From Eubacteriales bacterium (GTDB lineage: Bacteria; Bacillota; Clostridia; Tissierellales; GPF-1): a DNA stretch of 64,000 nucleotides. The stretch's first letter is position 1; each line of letters begins with the position of its first letter. Positions 44,662 through 54,086 of the stretch are shown here, piece after piece. Position numbers and translations under genes: made by a program. The notes under the pieces are model-generated. The model did not search any database. It had not been told where the DNA came from and saw nothing but the letters and a program-made list of their open reading frames with translations. The DNA lies in assembly GCA_030625815.1 (NCBI GenBank), contig DAOUQF010000019.1, forward strand, positions 1-64,000. Direction: 5' to 3'.

Positions 44662-45311
44662 TCGATTTTCAATTGTTTCTTACACCAACCCTGGAAACCA
44701 TCTACATGGTATTCCTTTCAACCATTTTTGCCGTACTGATCGGTCTGCCGGCAGGCGTTCTTTTGGTCGTCAGCGAAGGGAACCACGTGGCTCCCAATCC
44801 AACGCTTCATCGGATTCTGGGATTGCTCGTCAATATCAGTCGATCCATTCCCTTTATCATCCTGATGATCCTGCTTTTCCCCCTTTCTCGTTTGATTGTG
44901 GGAACCACCATCGGAACGACCGCAACGGTCATTCCCTTGTCCATCGCAGCTGCGCCCTTTGTTGCGCGGGTGGTCGAATCGTCCCTGAAAGAGGTGAACG
45001 CCGGCGTCATTGAAGCCTGTCGATCTCAAGGGGCGTCCACCATGCAAATGATTACGAAGGTTCTGTTGCCCGAAGCACTGCCGGGACTTGTTTTGGGCAT
45101 CACCATGACCATTATCAACCTGATTGGATACTCAGCCATGGCAGGCGCCATCGGCGGCGGCGGACTTGGGGATCTCGCCATTCGCTTTGGATTTTATCGC
45201 TACGAGCTTGGCATCCTGATCATCGCCGTACTAATCATTATTCTCTTGGTTCAATTGATGCAATACGCGGGCAATTCGCTTGCGAATGCAATATATAAAA
45301 AACGTTCATAA
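44658..45311 (+). CDS. metI: Methionine ABC transporter permease
   Basis: 217 residues with five membrane helices; MetI family. The EAA-type loop ESSLKEVNAGVIEACRSQGAS contacts MetN. Starts in the metN stop (ATGA) and ends 11 bases before metQ. Confidence 0.95.
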   Translation: MIDFQLFLTPTLETIYMVFLSTIFAVLIGLPAGVLLVVSEGNHVAPNPTLHRILGLLVNISRSIPFIILMILLFPLSRLIVGTTIGTTATVIPLSIAAAPFVARVVESSLKEVNAGVIEACRSQGASTMQMITKVLLPEALPGLVLGITMTIINLIGYSAMAGAIGGGGLGDLAIRFGFYRYELGILIIAVLIIILLVQLMQYAGNSLANAIYKKRS

Positions 45312-45322
45312 GGAGGTACAAA

Positions 45323-46126
45323 ATGAAAAAAGCATTGCAACTCTTACTCTTGGTGGCCGGCACAATGATGCTTTTCGGTTGTCAAAGTACGTCCGATTCG
45401 TCACAAGTATTGCGCGTGGGCGCGACCCCGGTTCCCCATGTGGAACTGCTCAATCAAGTCAAAGAATCTCTGGCAGCCGAGGGGATCGAATTGGAAATTA
45501 TCGAATTCACTGATTATGTAAAACCGAATCTCTCCCTCAACGACGGTGAGATTGATGTGAACTTTTTCCAGCATCTTCCCTATCTGGAGGACTTCAACGA
45601 AGAACGAGGCCTCAATCTAGTATCCGTTGCCGGAATTCACGTTGAGCCTATGGGACTCTATTCGGAAAGCTTGACATCTTTTGAGGAACTGCCCGATGGC
45701 GCAGTTATCTCCATTCCCAACGATGCGGTCAATGGCGGCCGTGCCCTGCTGATCCTTCAGAGCGCCGGACTGATCACCCTTGACCCCTCCGCAGGCTTGG
45801 AAGCAACAGAATCCGATATCGCGGAGAATCCTAAAAATGTAAAAATCCAAGCCATTGAGGCAGCGCAATTGCCGCGCACCCTAGTGGATGTAGATGCCGC
45901 AGTCATCAATGGAAACTACGCCATCGAAGCGGGCTTCAATCCCATTGAAGACGCCCTATTGCTGGAGGATGGAAATTCTCCTTACGTTAATATCTTGACG
46001 ACGCGAGAAGACAATGCAAATGATCCGAAGGTTCAAGCCTTAATCAAAACTCTTCAAACGGACGAGATCAAATCCTTTATAGAGGAAACCTATGCGGGCG
46101 CCGTCGTTGCAAGCTTCACGAACTAA
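45323..46126 (+). CDS. metQ: Methionine-binding lipoprotein
   Basis: The 267-residue NLPA/MetQ protein delivers methionine to MetNI. The signal peptide ends in the lipobox MLFGC, so it is lipid-anchored outside the membrane. Family segments include VGATPVPHVELL and VNFFQHLPYLEDFN. A strong AAGGAGGT site precedes the ATG. Confidence 0.95.
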   Translation: MKKALQLLLLVAGTMMLFGCQSTSDSSQVLRVGATPVPHVELLNQVKESLAAEGIELEIIEFTDYVKPNLSLNDGEIDVNFFQHLPYLEDFNEERGLNLVSVAGIHVEPMGLYSESLTSFEELPDGAVISIPNDAVNGGRALLILQSAGLITLDPSAGLEATESDIAENPKNVKIQAIEAAQLPRTLVDVDAAVINGNYAIEAGFNPIEDALLLEDGNSPYVNILTTREDNANDPKVQALIKTLQTDEIKSFIEETYAGAVVASFTN

Positions 46127-46130
46127 AAGA

Positions 46131-46164
46131 AACCGGTAAAGCGAAATCGCTTTACCGGTTTTTT
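46131..46164. terminator. Bidirectional terminator of metNIQ and the ndk operon
   Basis: A 14-bp perfect stem AACCGGTAAAGCGA / TCGCTTTACCGGTT with T residues to the right (plus) and A residues to the left (minus). Confidence 0.92.
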
Positions 46165-46576
46165 AATCTTCATCCAAATTGGGAAACCAAATGGAAATCT
46201 CTCGAGCCGCCGTGCCTACGCTATCGGAGGCATGCACAATATTTCTTGTTGTGCTGCTGGCATAAGTCCCTCGAATGGTTCCTGGCAAGGCGCAACTCGG
46301 ATCTTTATCTCCATGAATACGGCGAACCAAATCCACGACCTTCTCTCCCTCTACGACCAAGACAAAAATTTGCCCCTCCATAAAGTAATTGATCAAGTCT
46401 TCAAAAAAGGACTTTCCGCGATGCACATCATAATGATATTCCACAATTTCTCGTTCTGGCTTAATCAACTTTCCCGCAACAATATGAAAGCCTTTCCGCT
46501 CATACCGACTGATAATATCTCCAATCAAGCCGCGAGACACCCCATCAGGTTTGATAATGACCAATGATCTTTCCAT
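46163..46576 (-). CDS. ndk: Nucleoside diphosphate kinase
   Basis: 137 residues. It transfers the gamma phosphate between nucleoside di- and triphosphates through a phospho-His. The start MERSLVIIKPDGVSRGL and active-site NIVHASDSVGTAAREI (His near 115) are conserved. Last gene of the galU-to-ndk unit, with the terminator overlapping its stop. Confidence 0.95.
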   Translation of the reverse strand: MERSLVIIKPDGVSRGLIGDIISRYERKGFHIVAGKLIKPEREIVEYHYDVHRGKSFFEDLINYFMEGQIFVLVVEGEKVVDLVRRIHGDKDPSCALPGTIRGTYASSTTRNIVHASDSVGTAAREISIWFPNLDED

Positions 46577-46608
46577 GCCAAACTCCCTTCCAACTGGTTT
46601 TCTTGATT

Positions 46609-46947
46609 TTATCTAAATCCGAATAGAAATGCAAGAATCAATAGCAGAATCACGCCAATGCTCTCGTTTTTATACCACGGAGATCGTGGAAACAAGAGCA
46701 ACTTCACGGTGTCTATCTGCTTTTTCTTTTCTTCAATCCGTCTTATCCCGTATTCTGGATCCTCTTTTGAAACCTGTGCCTTCACCCAGGACTGCAACCC
46801 GTTTTTAAAAGCCAAATAAAAAACAAAAAAGATCAGCAGCAAGAAAGGCATAGCGATTCCCAAATGATTCATCCAAAACAAGATCGCTGCAAAGCCCAGC
46901 AATCCTGCAAGCAGAATGCGATAATATAACTTCGTCCACTTCTCCAT
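46609..46947 (-). CDS. Small integral membrane protein
   Basis: 112 residues from the ATG at 46947 after CAGGAGAATAGG. Two membrane helices near the N terminus (AGLLGFAAILFW and a Phe-rich second helix), a charged loop (EDPEYGIRRIEEKKKQ) and a third helix at the C terminus. I do not recognise the family. Its start overlaps the end of pmbA. Confidence 0.6.
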   Translation of the reverse strand: MEKWTKLYYRILLAGLLGFAAILFWMNHLGIAMPFLLLIFFVFYLAFKNGLQSWVKAQVSKEDPEYGIRRIEEKKKQIDTVKLLLFPRSPWYKNESIGVILLLILAFLFGFR

Positions 46948-46948
46948 C

Positions 46949-48289
46949 CTATTCTCCTGCAACACTGAGCGTCTTCAACCAAATGGACGGCGCACCGAAA
47001 TGCCCCCCCGAAGGGATACCAAACCAAAGGTCCGCGCCCACTTCCTGTATTTCCTGAAGCAATTGAAACCAATTTCCGGCAATCGTAATCTGATGAATCG
47101 CATGACCCTTCAATCCATCCTTGATCAAGAACCCGGAAGCCGCCAATGAGAAATCACCCGATACCGGATTCAATCCGGAATGCAGCCCCTGCACTTCCGT
47201 AATCAAGACACCTTGTTTCATTTCTTCCATCATGGTTGCCTTGCTTCTTTCTCCAGGCTCCAGATAGAAATTCGAAGTTGAGATTCCCATGGATCCCTTA
47301 TAGGAAGATTTATGCGCATTGCCCGTGGACTCGATTCCCGCTTTATGAGCGGTTTTCAAGTTATGCAAGTAAGTCGTCAAAATCCCCCGATCCACCACCT
47401 TCTTCTTTTGGGTTTTTACCCCCTCCGAATCAAATGGCTGCTTTAAGAATCCAACAGCGCCCGTCGGATCATCCACCAAGGTAATCAATTTGGACGCGAC
47501 CTGTTCATTCAATTTCCCCTTCATTCTGGACAATCCTTTTTGTACCGCATCCGCTGAAAAAATCGATCCAAAACTCTCCAGAAAATCAACTACGACGCGA
47601 TTTTCCAGGATTGCCTCGTAGGATCCCGACGAAATCCGTTTCGGATGAAGAATCGAAATCGCTTCCGCAGCGGCTTCTTTTGCAATCGTTTCGGGATTCA
47701 ATTCGTGAAAATCTCGCGAGAGTTGAAAAGCAAAGGCTGTTTGTCGATCATTTTCCTCTTCCGCTGTCAAATAGGAATAAGCCATAAAGTATCGATCCTG
47801 CTCAGAACAGGCCAGTCCATGGCTGTTCAGCAATTGATATTCACTCTCCTGCTCAGCAAAAAAGCTATTGGTCACCTTGTGAATGCGGGGATCGAACTGA
47901 AGAGCAGCCCTTTCCAAATCCATGGCAAATTGAATTTTTTCCGCCTCGGTGCCCTTATTTTCTTTCCGTAAATCGGACTCCATTCCCTGTCCCGTACCCG
48001 GATACAAGAATTCCGGATCAGTCGAATCTATGGCTTCGGCATTTTCGATCAACGCCTCAACCAATTCTTCAATCAACTCCGCGTCCAATAACTCCGTATA
48101 GACAGAACCCATCTTGCCCTTCACTTTTCCACGGAAGGCATAGCCGCCGTCTTCCGAGATCTGGTATTTTTCCAACTCCGACTCATAGACATTGATGCTG
48201 AAGTTCTTGGAACGCTGCATCATCATCTCGACTTCTTCAATGCCTTGTTTCTTTGCTTCGATTAGGAAGGCTTCCCAAAACCGCTTCAT
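46949..48289 (-). CDS. pmbA: Metalloprotease subunit PmbA/TldE
   Basis: 446 residues of the TldD/PmbA family. TldE is the non-metal-binding partner of TldD; together they trim peptides such as unfolded or antibiotic peptides. The C-terminal repeat region (SNFYLEPGERS, GLNPVSGDFS) is typical. No HExxxH is present, as expected. It overlaps tldD by four bases (ATGA). Confidence 0.9.
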   Translation of the reverse strand: MKRFWEAFLIEAKKQGIEEVEMMMQRSKNFSINVYESELEKYQISEDGGYAFRGKVKGKMGSVYTELLDAELIEELVEALIENAEAIDSTDPEFLYPGTGQGMESDLRKENKGTEAEKIQFAMDLERAALQFDPRIHKVTNSFFAEQESEYQLLNSHGLACSEQDRYFMAYSYLTAEEENDRQTAFAFQLSRDFHELNPETIAKEAAAEAISILHPKRISSGSYEAILENRVVVDFLESFGSIFSADAVQKGLSRMKGKLNEQVASKLITLVDDPTGAVGFLKQPFDSEGVKTQKKKVVDRGILTTYLHNLKTAHKAGIESTGNAHKSSYKGSMGISTSNFYLEPGERSKATMMEEMKQGVLITEVQGLHSGLNPVSGDFSLAASGFLIKDGLKGHAIHQITIAGNWFQLLQEIQEVGADLWFGIPSGGHFGAPSIWLKTLSVAGE

Positions 48290-49686
48290 GCTTCCTCCCC
48301 CTTTCGGCCACCGACTGTAATGCTTGAAACACGAATCATCGGCTGTCCGACATTGGTGGGAATAGAGCCGCTGCTAGAGCCGCACATTCCCTGGCCGTGA
48401 GCCAAGTTGTCCGATACAAAATCGATCTGATTCAAGATATCCGATCCCTTTCCAATTAGGGTAGCGCCGCGTACCGGGCGATCAATTTTCCCGTCTTTGA
48501 CCAAATACCCTTCCATTACGGAAAAGTTGAATTCTCCCGTAATGGGGTTCACAGAACCTCCGCCCATATATTTCGCGTAAAGTCCGTTTTCCGTCGCCGC
48601 AAATATGGAATCAACGGAATCAGTTCCAGCGGCAATATAGGTATTGCTCATGCGGGAGGTTGGGGCATACTTATAAGATTCCCGTCGAGCGGAACCCGTT
48701 GCTTCCATTCCCATGCGTTTCCCGTTTAAATGATCGATCATATAGCTCTTCAAAACCCCTCGCTCGATAAGCACGCGTTTGCGTTGCAATTCGCCTTCAT
48801 CGTCGTATACGCTGCTGCCCCAGGCATTCTCAATGGTTCCGTCGTCAATCGCCGTTACCTTATCCGATGCGATTCTTTCCCCTAAGCGATTGGAAAAGAT
48901 GGAATTGTTCTTTGCAACGGAAGTCGCCTCAAGGCCATGGCCACATGCTTCATGAAAAATCACTCCGCCGAATCCATTGTCGATGATCACAGGAAAGGTT
49001 CCTGCGGGACACGGTTCCGCTTTTGCCATGGTTACCGCGACTCGTGCCGATTCTTCAGCTACAGCCTTCACATCCAAATTCCGTACAAATTCATAGCCTT
49101 GAGCGGCACCGGGTGAAAATCCACCCGTCTGCATTTCTCCCTGATATTCCGCCACGCTGCTGATAGAGAAACGTGTTCGCGTTCGCTGATCTTCAATCCA
49201 GGTTCCTTGACTGTTTGCAATCAAGATATCTTGCACCGCATCCGCGTAGCGAACCGAAACCTGTGTAATAATGGAATCGTATCCGGACGCATATTGATGC
49301 GCTTCCTTCATTCGCTCAATCCGATTTTTCATATGAATCGATCCAGGGGAAATGATGATTCCATGGGGTGTCAAATCTTCGTTTTGCAGGTTCCATGGCT
49401 TCACAATCCGCTTGTTCGGCTCCTGCACGGCAGCAGCCAAGGTTTTAGCCAAGCGAATCAGGCTCTCTTCCCTTAGATCAGTGGTGTACCCGTATAGGCT
49501 TTGCGTCCCGAAAATAATTCGAAGACCCAATCCGGAATCCAATCCGCTCTGTACGGTCTCAACAGCACCGCCAATCATTAAAACGCCATTGACTCGCTTT
49601 TTCTCAACAAAAATTTCCGAAAAGTCAGCGCCGGTTTCAAGCGCGGTTTCCAATACCCTCTGTGCTGTTATTTGACTGATCAACAT
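48286..49686 (-). CDS. tldD: Metalloprotease TldD
   Basis: About 466 residues. The catalytic subunit, with the zinc motif HEACGHGLEA (HExxxH) near residue 245 and the C-terminal GSGSIPTNVGQP region. The ATG at 49686 follows GGAGGGACAATC; the earlier reading lies within the CYTH gene. Works with pmbA downstream. Confidence 0.92.
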   Translation of the reverse strand: MLISQITAQRVLETALETGADFSEIFVEKKRVNGVLMIGGAVETVQSGLDSGLGLRIIFGTQSLYGYTTDLREESLIRLAKTLAAAVQEPNKRIVKPWNLQNEDLTPHGIIISPGSIHMKNRIERMKEAHQYASGYDSIITQVSVRYADAVQDILIANSQGTWIEDQRTRTRFSISSVAEYQGEMQTGGFSPGAAQGYEFVRNLDVKAVAEESARVAVTMAKAEPCPAGTFPVIIDNGFGGVIFHEACGHGLEATSVAKNNSIFSNRLGERIASDKVTAIDDGTIENAWGSSVYDDEGELQRKRVLIERGVLKSYMIDHLNGKRMGMEATGSARRESYKYAPTSRMSNTYIAAGTDSVDSIFAATENGLYAKYMGGGSVNPITGEFNFSVMEGYLVKDGKIDRPVRGATLIGKGSDILNQIDFVSDNLAHGQGMCGSSSGSIPTNVGQPMIRVSSITVGGRKGEEA

Positions 49687-50227
49687 GATTGTCCCTCCAT
49701 TCTTTTCGTAAATCACTAATGGATTTGGTAGAAACCAACTCCCTTGGAATCTCCAACAATTGCAAGGCGCGTTCCAAGTCTTCTTCCGACTGCACTTCTA
49801 TTTCCAAATAAGGATATGGATAGGTTTTTTCATCCCATTGATCCATCTCAAAGTCAATTCCCTGCCATCGATAAGATTTTCGATGCTTCTCGCCTCGATA
49901 GCGAAGGGGATGCCCCAATAGATCAAGTATTTCAATAACAACTGCTGGATCGCTTACTTGAGAAGTCAGCTCCTCATAGACGCGCAATCCCTCTGCAGAT
50001 TCTTTCATCTTTAGGGTCAATTCATAAGACGATTCGTCCGTGATTCGGCTACGGGTAGCGCGCAATCGCAGGTAGCCCAGCTCCCCCTCCGGTGTATCCA
50101 AGGCCGCAGCCTGAAACACCCAATTGATTTGATCCTCATCTTTGACCATGACCGCACCCGCTTGAATCAGACGCTCTTCCACGGCCTTTAAATCTATATC
50201 GAGCACCTTGACTTCTCTTTCCTTCAT
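49637..50227 (-). CDS. CYTH-domain enzyme
   Basis: 196 residues. CYTH proteins hydrolyse triphosphates such as thiamine triphosphate or tripolyphosphate, or cyclise ATP. The signature ExExK is seen as EREVKVLD at residues 3-10; basic and acidic residues along the tunnel strands follow (YLRLRATR, YELTLKMKE, FEMDQWD). Some clostridial members are class IV cyclases; the sequence does not decide. The start overlaps the phosphoesterase stop by four bases (ATGA) and the end overlaps tldD. Confidence 0.85.
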   Translation of the reverse strand: MKEREVKVLDIDLKAVEERLIQAGAVMVKDEDQINWVFQAAALDTPEGELGYLRLRATRSRITDESSYELTLKMKESAEGLRVYEELTSQVSDPAVVIEILDLLGHPLRYRGEKHRKSYRWQGIDFEMDQWDEKTYPYPYLEIEVQSEEDLERALQLLEIPRELVSTKSISDLRKEWRDNHVDQSNNSTEGIGNRA

Positions 50228-50919
50228 CCTTCGATCTCCTTTATCAACCGCGGAACAAATTGCAAGTAATCGGAGGCTACACAGTAAAAGCTTGTATTCC
50301 CCCACTTTCCCTCTCGAACGAATCGATGACCCTCGGCATGCAAATGACCATAAATGCAAATCTCAGTCCCGTTTTCCACAATCCTTCGTCCAAACTCATT
50401 CAGCTCTCCATGAAAGGAAAAGGGCGGATAATGAAGCATGGCGATCCTGGTTTTAGAAGCCTTCACTTGCTCCATAGAAAGGGAGAGGCGCTGCAATTCC
50501 CGTTTGACAATCTTTTCATCGTGTTCATCAAATTGTTGCGAGTCGGCTGAGGTCCAGCCTCTCGTTCCATAGATCCCCACCGAATCTGTTTTAAATGACG
50601 TGTTATGAATAAAGTGAATGCTCTTCAACTCCAATTGATTCATTTTTGTCAAAGATTCCCACCAATAATCATGATTCCCTTTCCCGATGCACTTGATCCC
50701 AGGCAATTCATCGAGAAGTTTGAGATGATCGACGGCTTCCCGCAGATGCATGGCCCAAGACAGATCCCCCGGAAGCAAGATCAGATCATCATCTCCGATC
50801 AGCTGTTTCCAATTTTCAATAATTCTTTCTTCATGATGATCCCAATTTTTCCCAAATACGGACATCGGTTTTTCCGATCGGATATCAAAATGAAGATCAG
50901 AAATTCCAAATATCTTCAA
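50224..50919 (-). CDS. Metallophosphoesterase
   Basis: 231 residues of the calcineurin-like fold. The motifs DLHF (residue 8 area), GDLSW, GNHDYW and the C-terminal YGHLHAEGH supply the metal ligands. Substrate unknown. It follows the SbcC-like gene by nine bases. Confidence 0.9.
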   Translation of the reverse strand: MKIFGISDLHFDIRSEKPMSVFGKNWDHHEERIIENWKQLIGDDDLILLPGDLSWAMHLREAVDHLKLLDELPGIKCIGKGNHDYWWESLTKMNQLELKSIHFIHNTSFKTDSVGIYGTRGWTSADSQQFDEHDEKIVKRELQRLSLSMEQVKASKTRIAMLHYPPFSFHGELNEFGRRIVENGTEICIYGHLHAEGHRFVREGKWGNTSFYCVASDYLQFVPRLIKEIEG

Positions 50920-50928
50920 ACGTACCTC

Positions 50929-52983
50929 CTATAATTGAATCAGATGCGGATTCATATCCAATTCATGCATCAGATCCAATTCATGTTCTTGACTTGTAAA
51001 GAAAATCACCTGCTTATGCTTGGCATATTCCGACAATAACCGCAATGCCTGCACATGTCTTTCTCGATCAAATTGCGAAAAAGGCTCATCGAGGAATAGC
51101 GGTGTTTTTGCATCGCCAGACAGGGAATGAATCGAAAGGCGCAGGGCGAAATAAACCAATTCAATGGTTGCGGCGCTTACCTCGTCGACAGGAACAACCC
51201 GCTCCAAATCCCCTTCTACCAAACGGATCTCGAAATCACGTCCAATTCTGACTTCCTGATATTTGCCATTGGTGAGAAAACCCAAGGTCTCTCCCATATT
51301 AGTGGTTAATTCCGGAGAAAACTGTTCCTGCACTTCCCCCGCAATTCTTTCCAGTCCGTCGATGGCAGCCAAGAGCCCTTTTCTTTTCAGGTGCAAGCGC
51401 TCCGCCTGTTCTCGGAGAACCTCCAATTCCTCTTCCACATGCGCCAAGGATCGATCTTCTTCCTTCGACGCAATCATGCCCTTCAGCCATTCAATCTCCA
51501 ATTCATTTTCTTTTCTTTGCTGTCGATTCGTCTTGCATTCCTCCGCGATGATCAGGGATGAACGCAAATTCAAATCCATAGGGATTTCAGGCAATCGACG
51601 CAATTCTTCCTCCAAGAGATTCCCATTCTTCTCTTTCCATTGCACTTCAAAAACTTCATCCAAATGAGACAAGTCTCTCTCAATTTCCACAAGCCTCGCC
51701 TTGTCGGCTACTCTTGCTTTGTATTCTTGCAATTGCGCGCAATTGGCTTTTTGACAATGGGCATACAGCCTTGCCAGCATCCTTTCGTAGTCCCTTCGAT
51801 CCGCAATGGACAGAAAGGAATCGACATTGTCCGATGCTTTTTTCACAGATTGCCGCTGACTTAAATTCGTCCAGACGAAGATCAGAATGGAAGCGATAAA
51901 AACACCCAAACTACCGTAAACACCTATGGAAAAAGACGAAAAATAAAAGAAAAGAACGGCAATTAAGGAGATGATTCCTGGCAGCAATGGCCATCGAACC
52001 CATTCCGCATCCGGTTCTTCTTCCTGTAATTGTCCTCCTCGCATTCGATCCTTCAGATAACGGATTTGGCTTTCCAATTCCATAATTTCTTCCGACTGGG
52101 AATCATCAAAATCACGATATTGTGCTACCTTTTCGTGCTCTATTTCCAGTTGCTGAATTCTTTCCTTGGTTTCTTCCAGCTCCGCCAAATCTTTTTCCAA
52201 GGCTGCCCGTTTGCAATATTCTTCCTCAATTTCCAATTGTCGAAAGACTTGATCCAAGTCTCGATTCATCTCTTCCAGCTTTCGGCGAATCACAAACCAG
52301 TCACGCATCTCTGCATGACTTCGAAGCAGCGCCAATCGTTCATCTTCCAGGTTGGATAATTCCGCTACCAACTTCCCCAAAACCGAGGTTTTTTGTCGAT
52401 TGGGCGATCCCACTTTTTCCAATTGATCCTGCAAGTGAGCCATTGCATTTTTCACCGATACATCTTCCGAAAAATCTTGAGCAATGCTGACAAAGTTATC
52501 TCGTACTTCCGAGGCAAAATCATCCTCCGGTTTCACCAACCGTTGTTGAATATAAACGGTGTTTTGAAACATAAGCCCCGACATTTTAAACAAGGCCTCG
52601 CCTGGCACAATGGTTCGATAGGTTCCGTTGTAGGGAAATTGATCGGTGATCTCTTCTCCGTCGGAGAGGCGAACCACAGAGACGGATTCATCCCCTTTGA
52701 TAAAATTGCGGTTGAGCCGATAGGCGTCTCCTTGAACTTCATACTGCACGGATCCTCGATATTCTTGATGATCCCACGGCCGAAACCGATCGTAGGAAGG
52801 CGTATATCGCTTTGTCTTGGTATAGGGATTATAAAACCCATAGAACATTCCCTGAAGAAACCCTTGCACGGTTGATTTTCCAGCTTCATTCGGTCCAAAA
52901 ACACAATTGAATCCCGAAGAAAAATCCCAGTGATTCTGATGAAATTTTCCAAAACTCTGCATATCTAATCGTGTGATTTTCAT
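50929..52983 (-). CDS. sbcC: SbcC/YhaN-like SMC-type ATPase with membrane hairpin
   Basis: 684 residues, much shorter than E. coli SbcC (over 1000). Head halves are at both ends: Walker A GPNEAGKST near residue 35 and Walker B FLDEPFSQFD near 640. The middle is a broken coiled coil (about 185-320 and 375-560) with two hydrophobic helices at about 331-371 (LLPGIISLIAVLFFYF and GVFIASILIFVW), so it may sit on the membrane. It pairs with the nuclease gene sbcD upstream, overlapping it by four bases. The membrane hairpin resembles the YhaN group as I recall it. Confidence 0.83.
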   Translation of the reverse strand: MKITRLDMQSFGKFHQNHWDFSSGFNCVFGPNEAGKSTVQGFLQGMFYGFYNPYTKTKRYTPSYDRFRPWDHQEYRGSVQYEVQGDAYRLNRNFIKGDESVSVVRLSDGEEITDQFPYNGTYRTIVPGEALFKMSGLMFQNTVYIQQRLVKPEDDFASEVRDNFVSIAQDFSEDVSVKNAMAHLQDQLEKVGSPNRQKTSVLGKLVAELSNLEDERLALLRSHAEMRDWFVIRRKLEEMNRDLDQVFRQLEIEEEYCKRAALEKDLAELEETKERIQQLEIEHEKVAQYRDFDDSQSEEIMELESQIRYLKDRMRGGQLQEEEPDAEWVRWPLLPGIISLIAVLFFYFSSFSIGVYGSLGVFIASILIFVWTNLSQRQSVKKASDNVDSFLSIADRRDYERMLARLYAHCQKANCAQLQEYKARVADKARLVEIERDLSHLDEVFEVQWKEKNGNLLEEELRRLPEIPMDLNLRSSLIIAEECKTNRQQRKENELEIEWLKGMIASKEEDRSLAHVEEELEVLREQAERLHLKRKGLLAAIDGLERIAGEVQEQFSPELTTNMGETLGFLTNGKYQEVRIGRDFEIRLVEGDLERVVPVDEVSAATIELVYFALRLSIHSLSGDAKTPLFLDEPFSQFDRERHVQALRLLSEYAKHKQVIFFTSQEHELDLMHELDMNPHLIQL

Positions 52984-54077
52984 CGATTCTTTCCTTTCAA
53001 CAATGCTTCAAGTCCAATATACAACGCCTCTTTTTGAACGGCTTCATCGAGCTCCGATGATTGAATATGCCGGATATATCGTCCAACAGCGGAATCGCCA
53101 TAGATTTGCTCTAATCTTTCAATATTCAAATCGGGTTTCGTTTTGTCCTGAATGGTCAAATCATAAAATTCAGGCTGAAGCAAAGCCTTCAGCTGATTCG
53201 AGGCGGATTCAAATTGACCCTCCCAATACCCCTCAATGGCGATCTTGAAAAAATCTTGATTGGGTTGCAGCTCAGCCGTTTGATTGCGAATTTTTGTCGC
53301 CAGGGAAAGAACCGTATCCGTTGCCGCGGCTTCAATCTGAATCGCGACAAATTTGCGGCTGCTTTCCGGAACAAATTCAACTTCAGTTTTCAAGTCCGTC
53401 ATGCGAACATCCATATATCCATGCTCGCCATACTCGCCAAAATCCAAGGGCTCGGGACTCCCCGCATAGGCGCCGGTGAACTTTTGAAAGATCTCAGGAC
53501 GATGAATATGACCCAAGGCGATATAATCAAAGCCGCGCTCCTGAATGTCCTTCGTGGATATATTGGCATACGAAGACCCCTCATGATCAAGATCCCCGTG
53601 ATGCAAAAGAAGATTTCTGGTGTCGGCAACAGGCCTCGGCACCGCGCACGGTTCAAAATCTTCTTTGCGATCCCAGCTCTTGCCCCAAATGGTCAGGTCC
53701 TTATCCTCCAACTCAAGCTTCTCGAATTGCTGCGAAGAAAACACATGCACATTTTTCGGCCATTTCACCCAGTGATAGACACTCTTTTCTCCCAAAGGAT
53801 CATGATTGCCCGCAATCAAATAAACCGAAAGCGGAGCCAGGCTCGCGAAGAGTTCGGAAATGCCCAACAAGTCTTGAAGACTGCAATAATGGCTGTCAAA
53901 AAGATCCCCTGCAATCAGAATGAAATCAACCTCTTCATCCTTTGCCCTTCCGCAGATGCGCGCAAATGTTCCCCATGTCTCGTTTCGCCTGGATTCCGCA
54001 TGATCATGGCATAAGCAATGGGCAGAATAACACTTTCCGATATGGATGTCTGCCAAATGAAAAAATCGTATCTCCAT
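52980..54077 (-). CDS. sbcD: DNA repair exonuclease SbcD/YhaO-like
   Basis: 365 residues. The Mre11/SbcD nuclease of a double-strand break repair complex. Phosphoesterase motifs are LADIHIGK, AGDLFDS, GNHDPLG and ALGHIHRPE. The C-terminal cap (about 250-365) binds DNA. It starts nine bases after truA. Confidence 0.9.
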   Translation of the reverse strand: MEIRFFHLADIHIGKCYSAHCLCHDHAESRRNETWGTFARICGRAKDEEVDFILIAGDLFDSHYCSLQDLLGISELFASLAPLSVYLIAGNHDPLGEKSVYHWVKWPKNVHVFSSQQFEKLELEDKDLTIWGKSWDRKEDFEPCAVPRPVADTRNLLLHHGDLDHEGSSYANISTKDIQERGFDYIALGHIHRPEIFQKFTGAYAGSPEPLDFGEYGEHGYMDVRMTDLKTEVEFVPESSRKFVAIQIEAAATDTVLSLATKIRNQTAELQPNQDFFKIAIEGYWEGQFESASNQLKALLQPEFYDLTIQDKTKPDLNIERLEQIYGDSAVGRYIRHIQSSELDEAVQKEALYIGLEALLKGKNR

Positions 54078-54086
54078 GAGCTCCTC

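Noticed and set aside
53214-54014. A 266-codon plus-strand frame opposite sbcD
   Set aside because: Antisense to a well-supported nuclease gene; Arg/Ile-rich composition fits an antisense shadow and there is no ribosome binding site.
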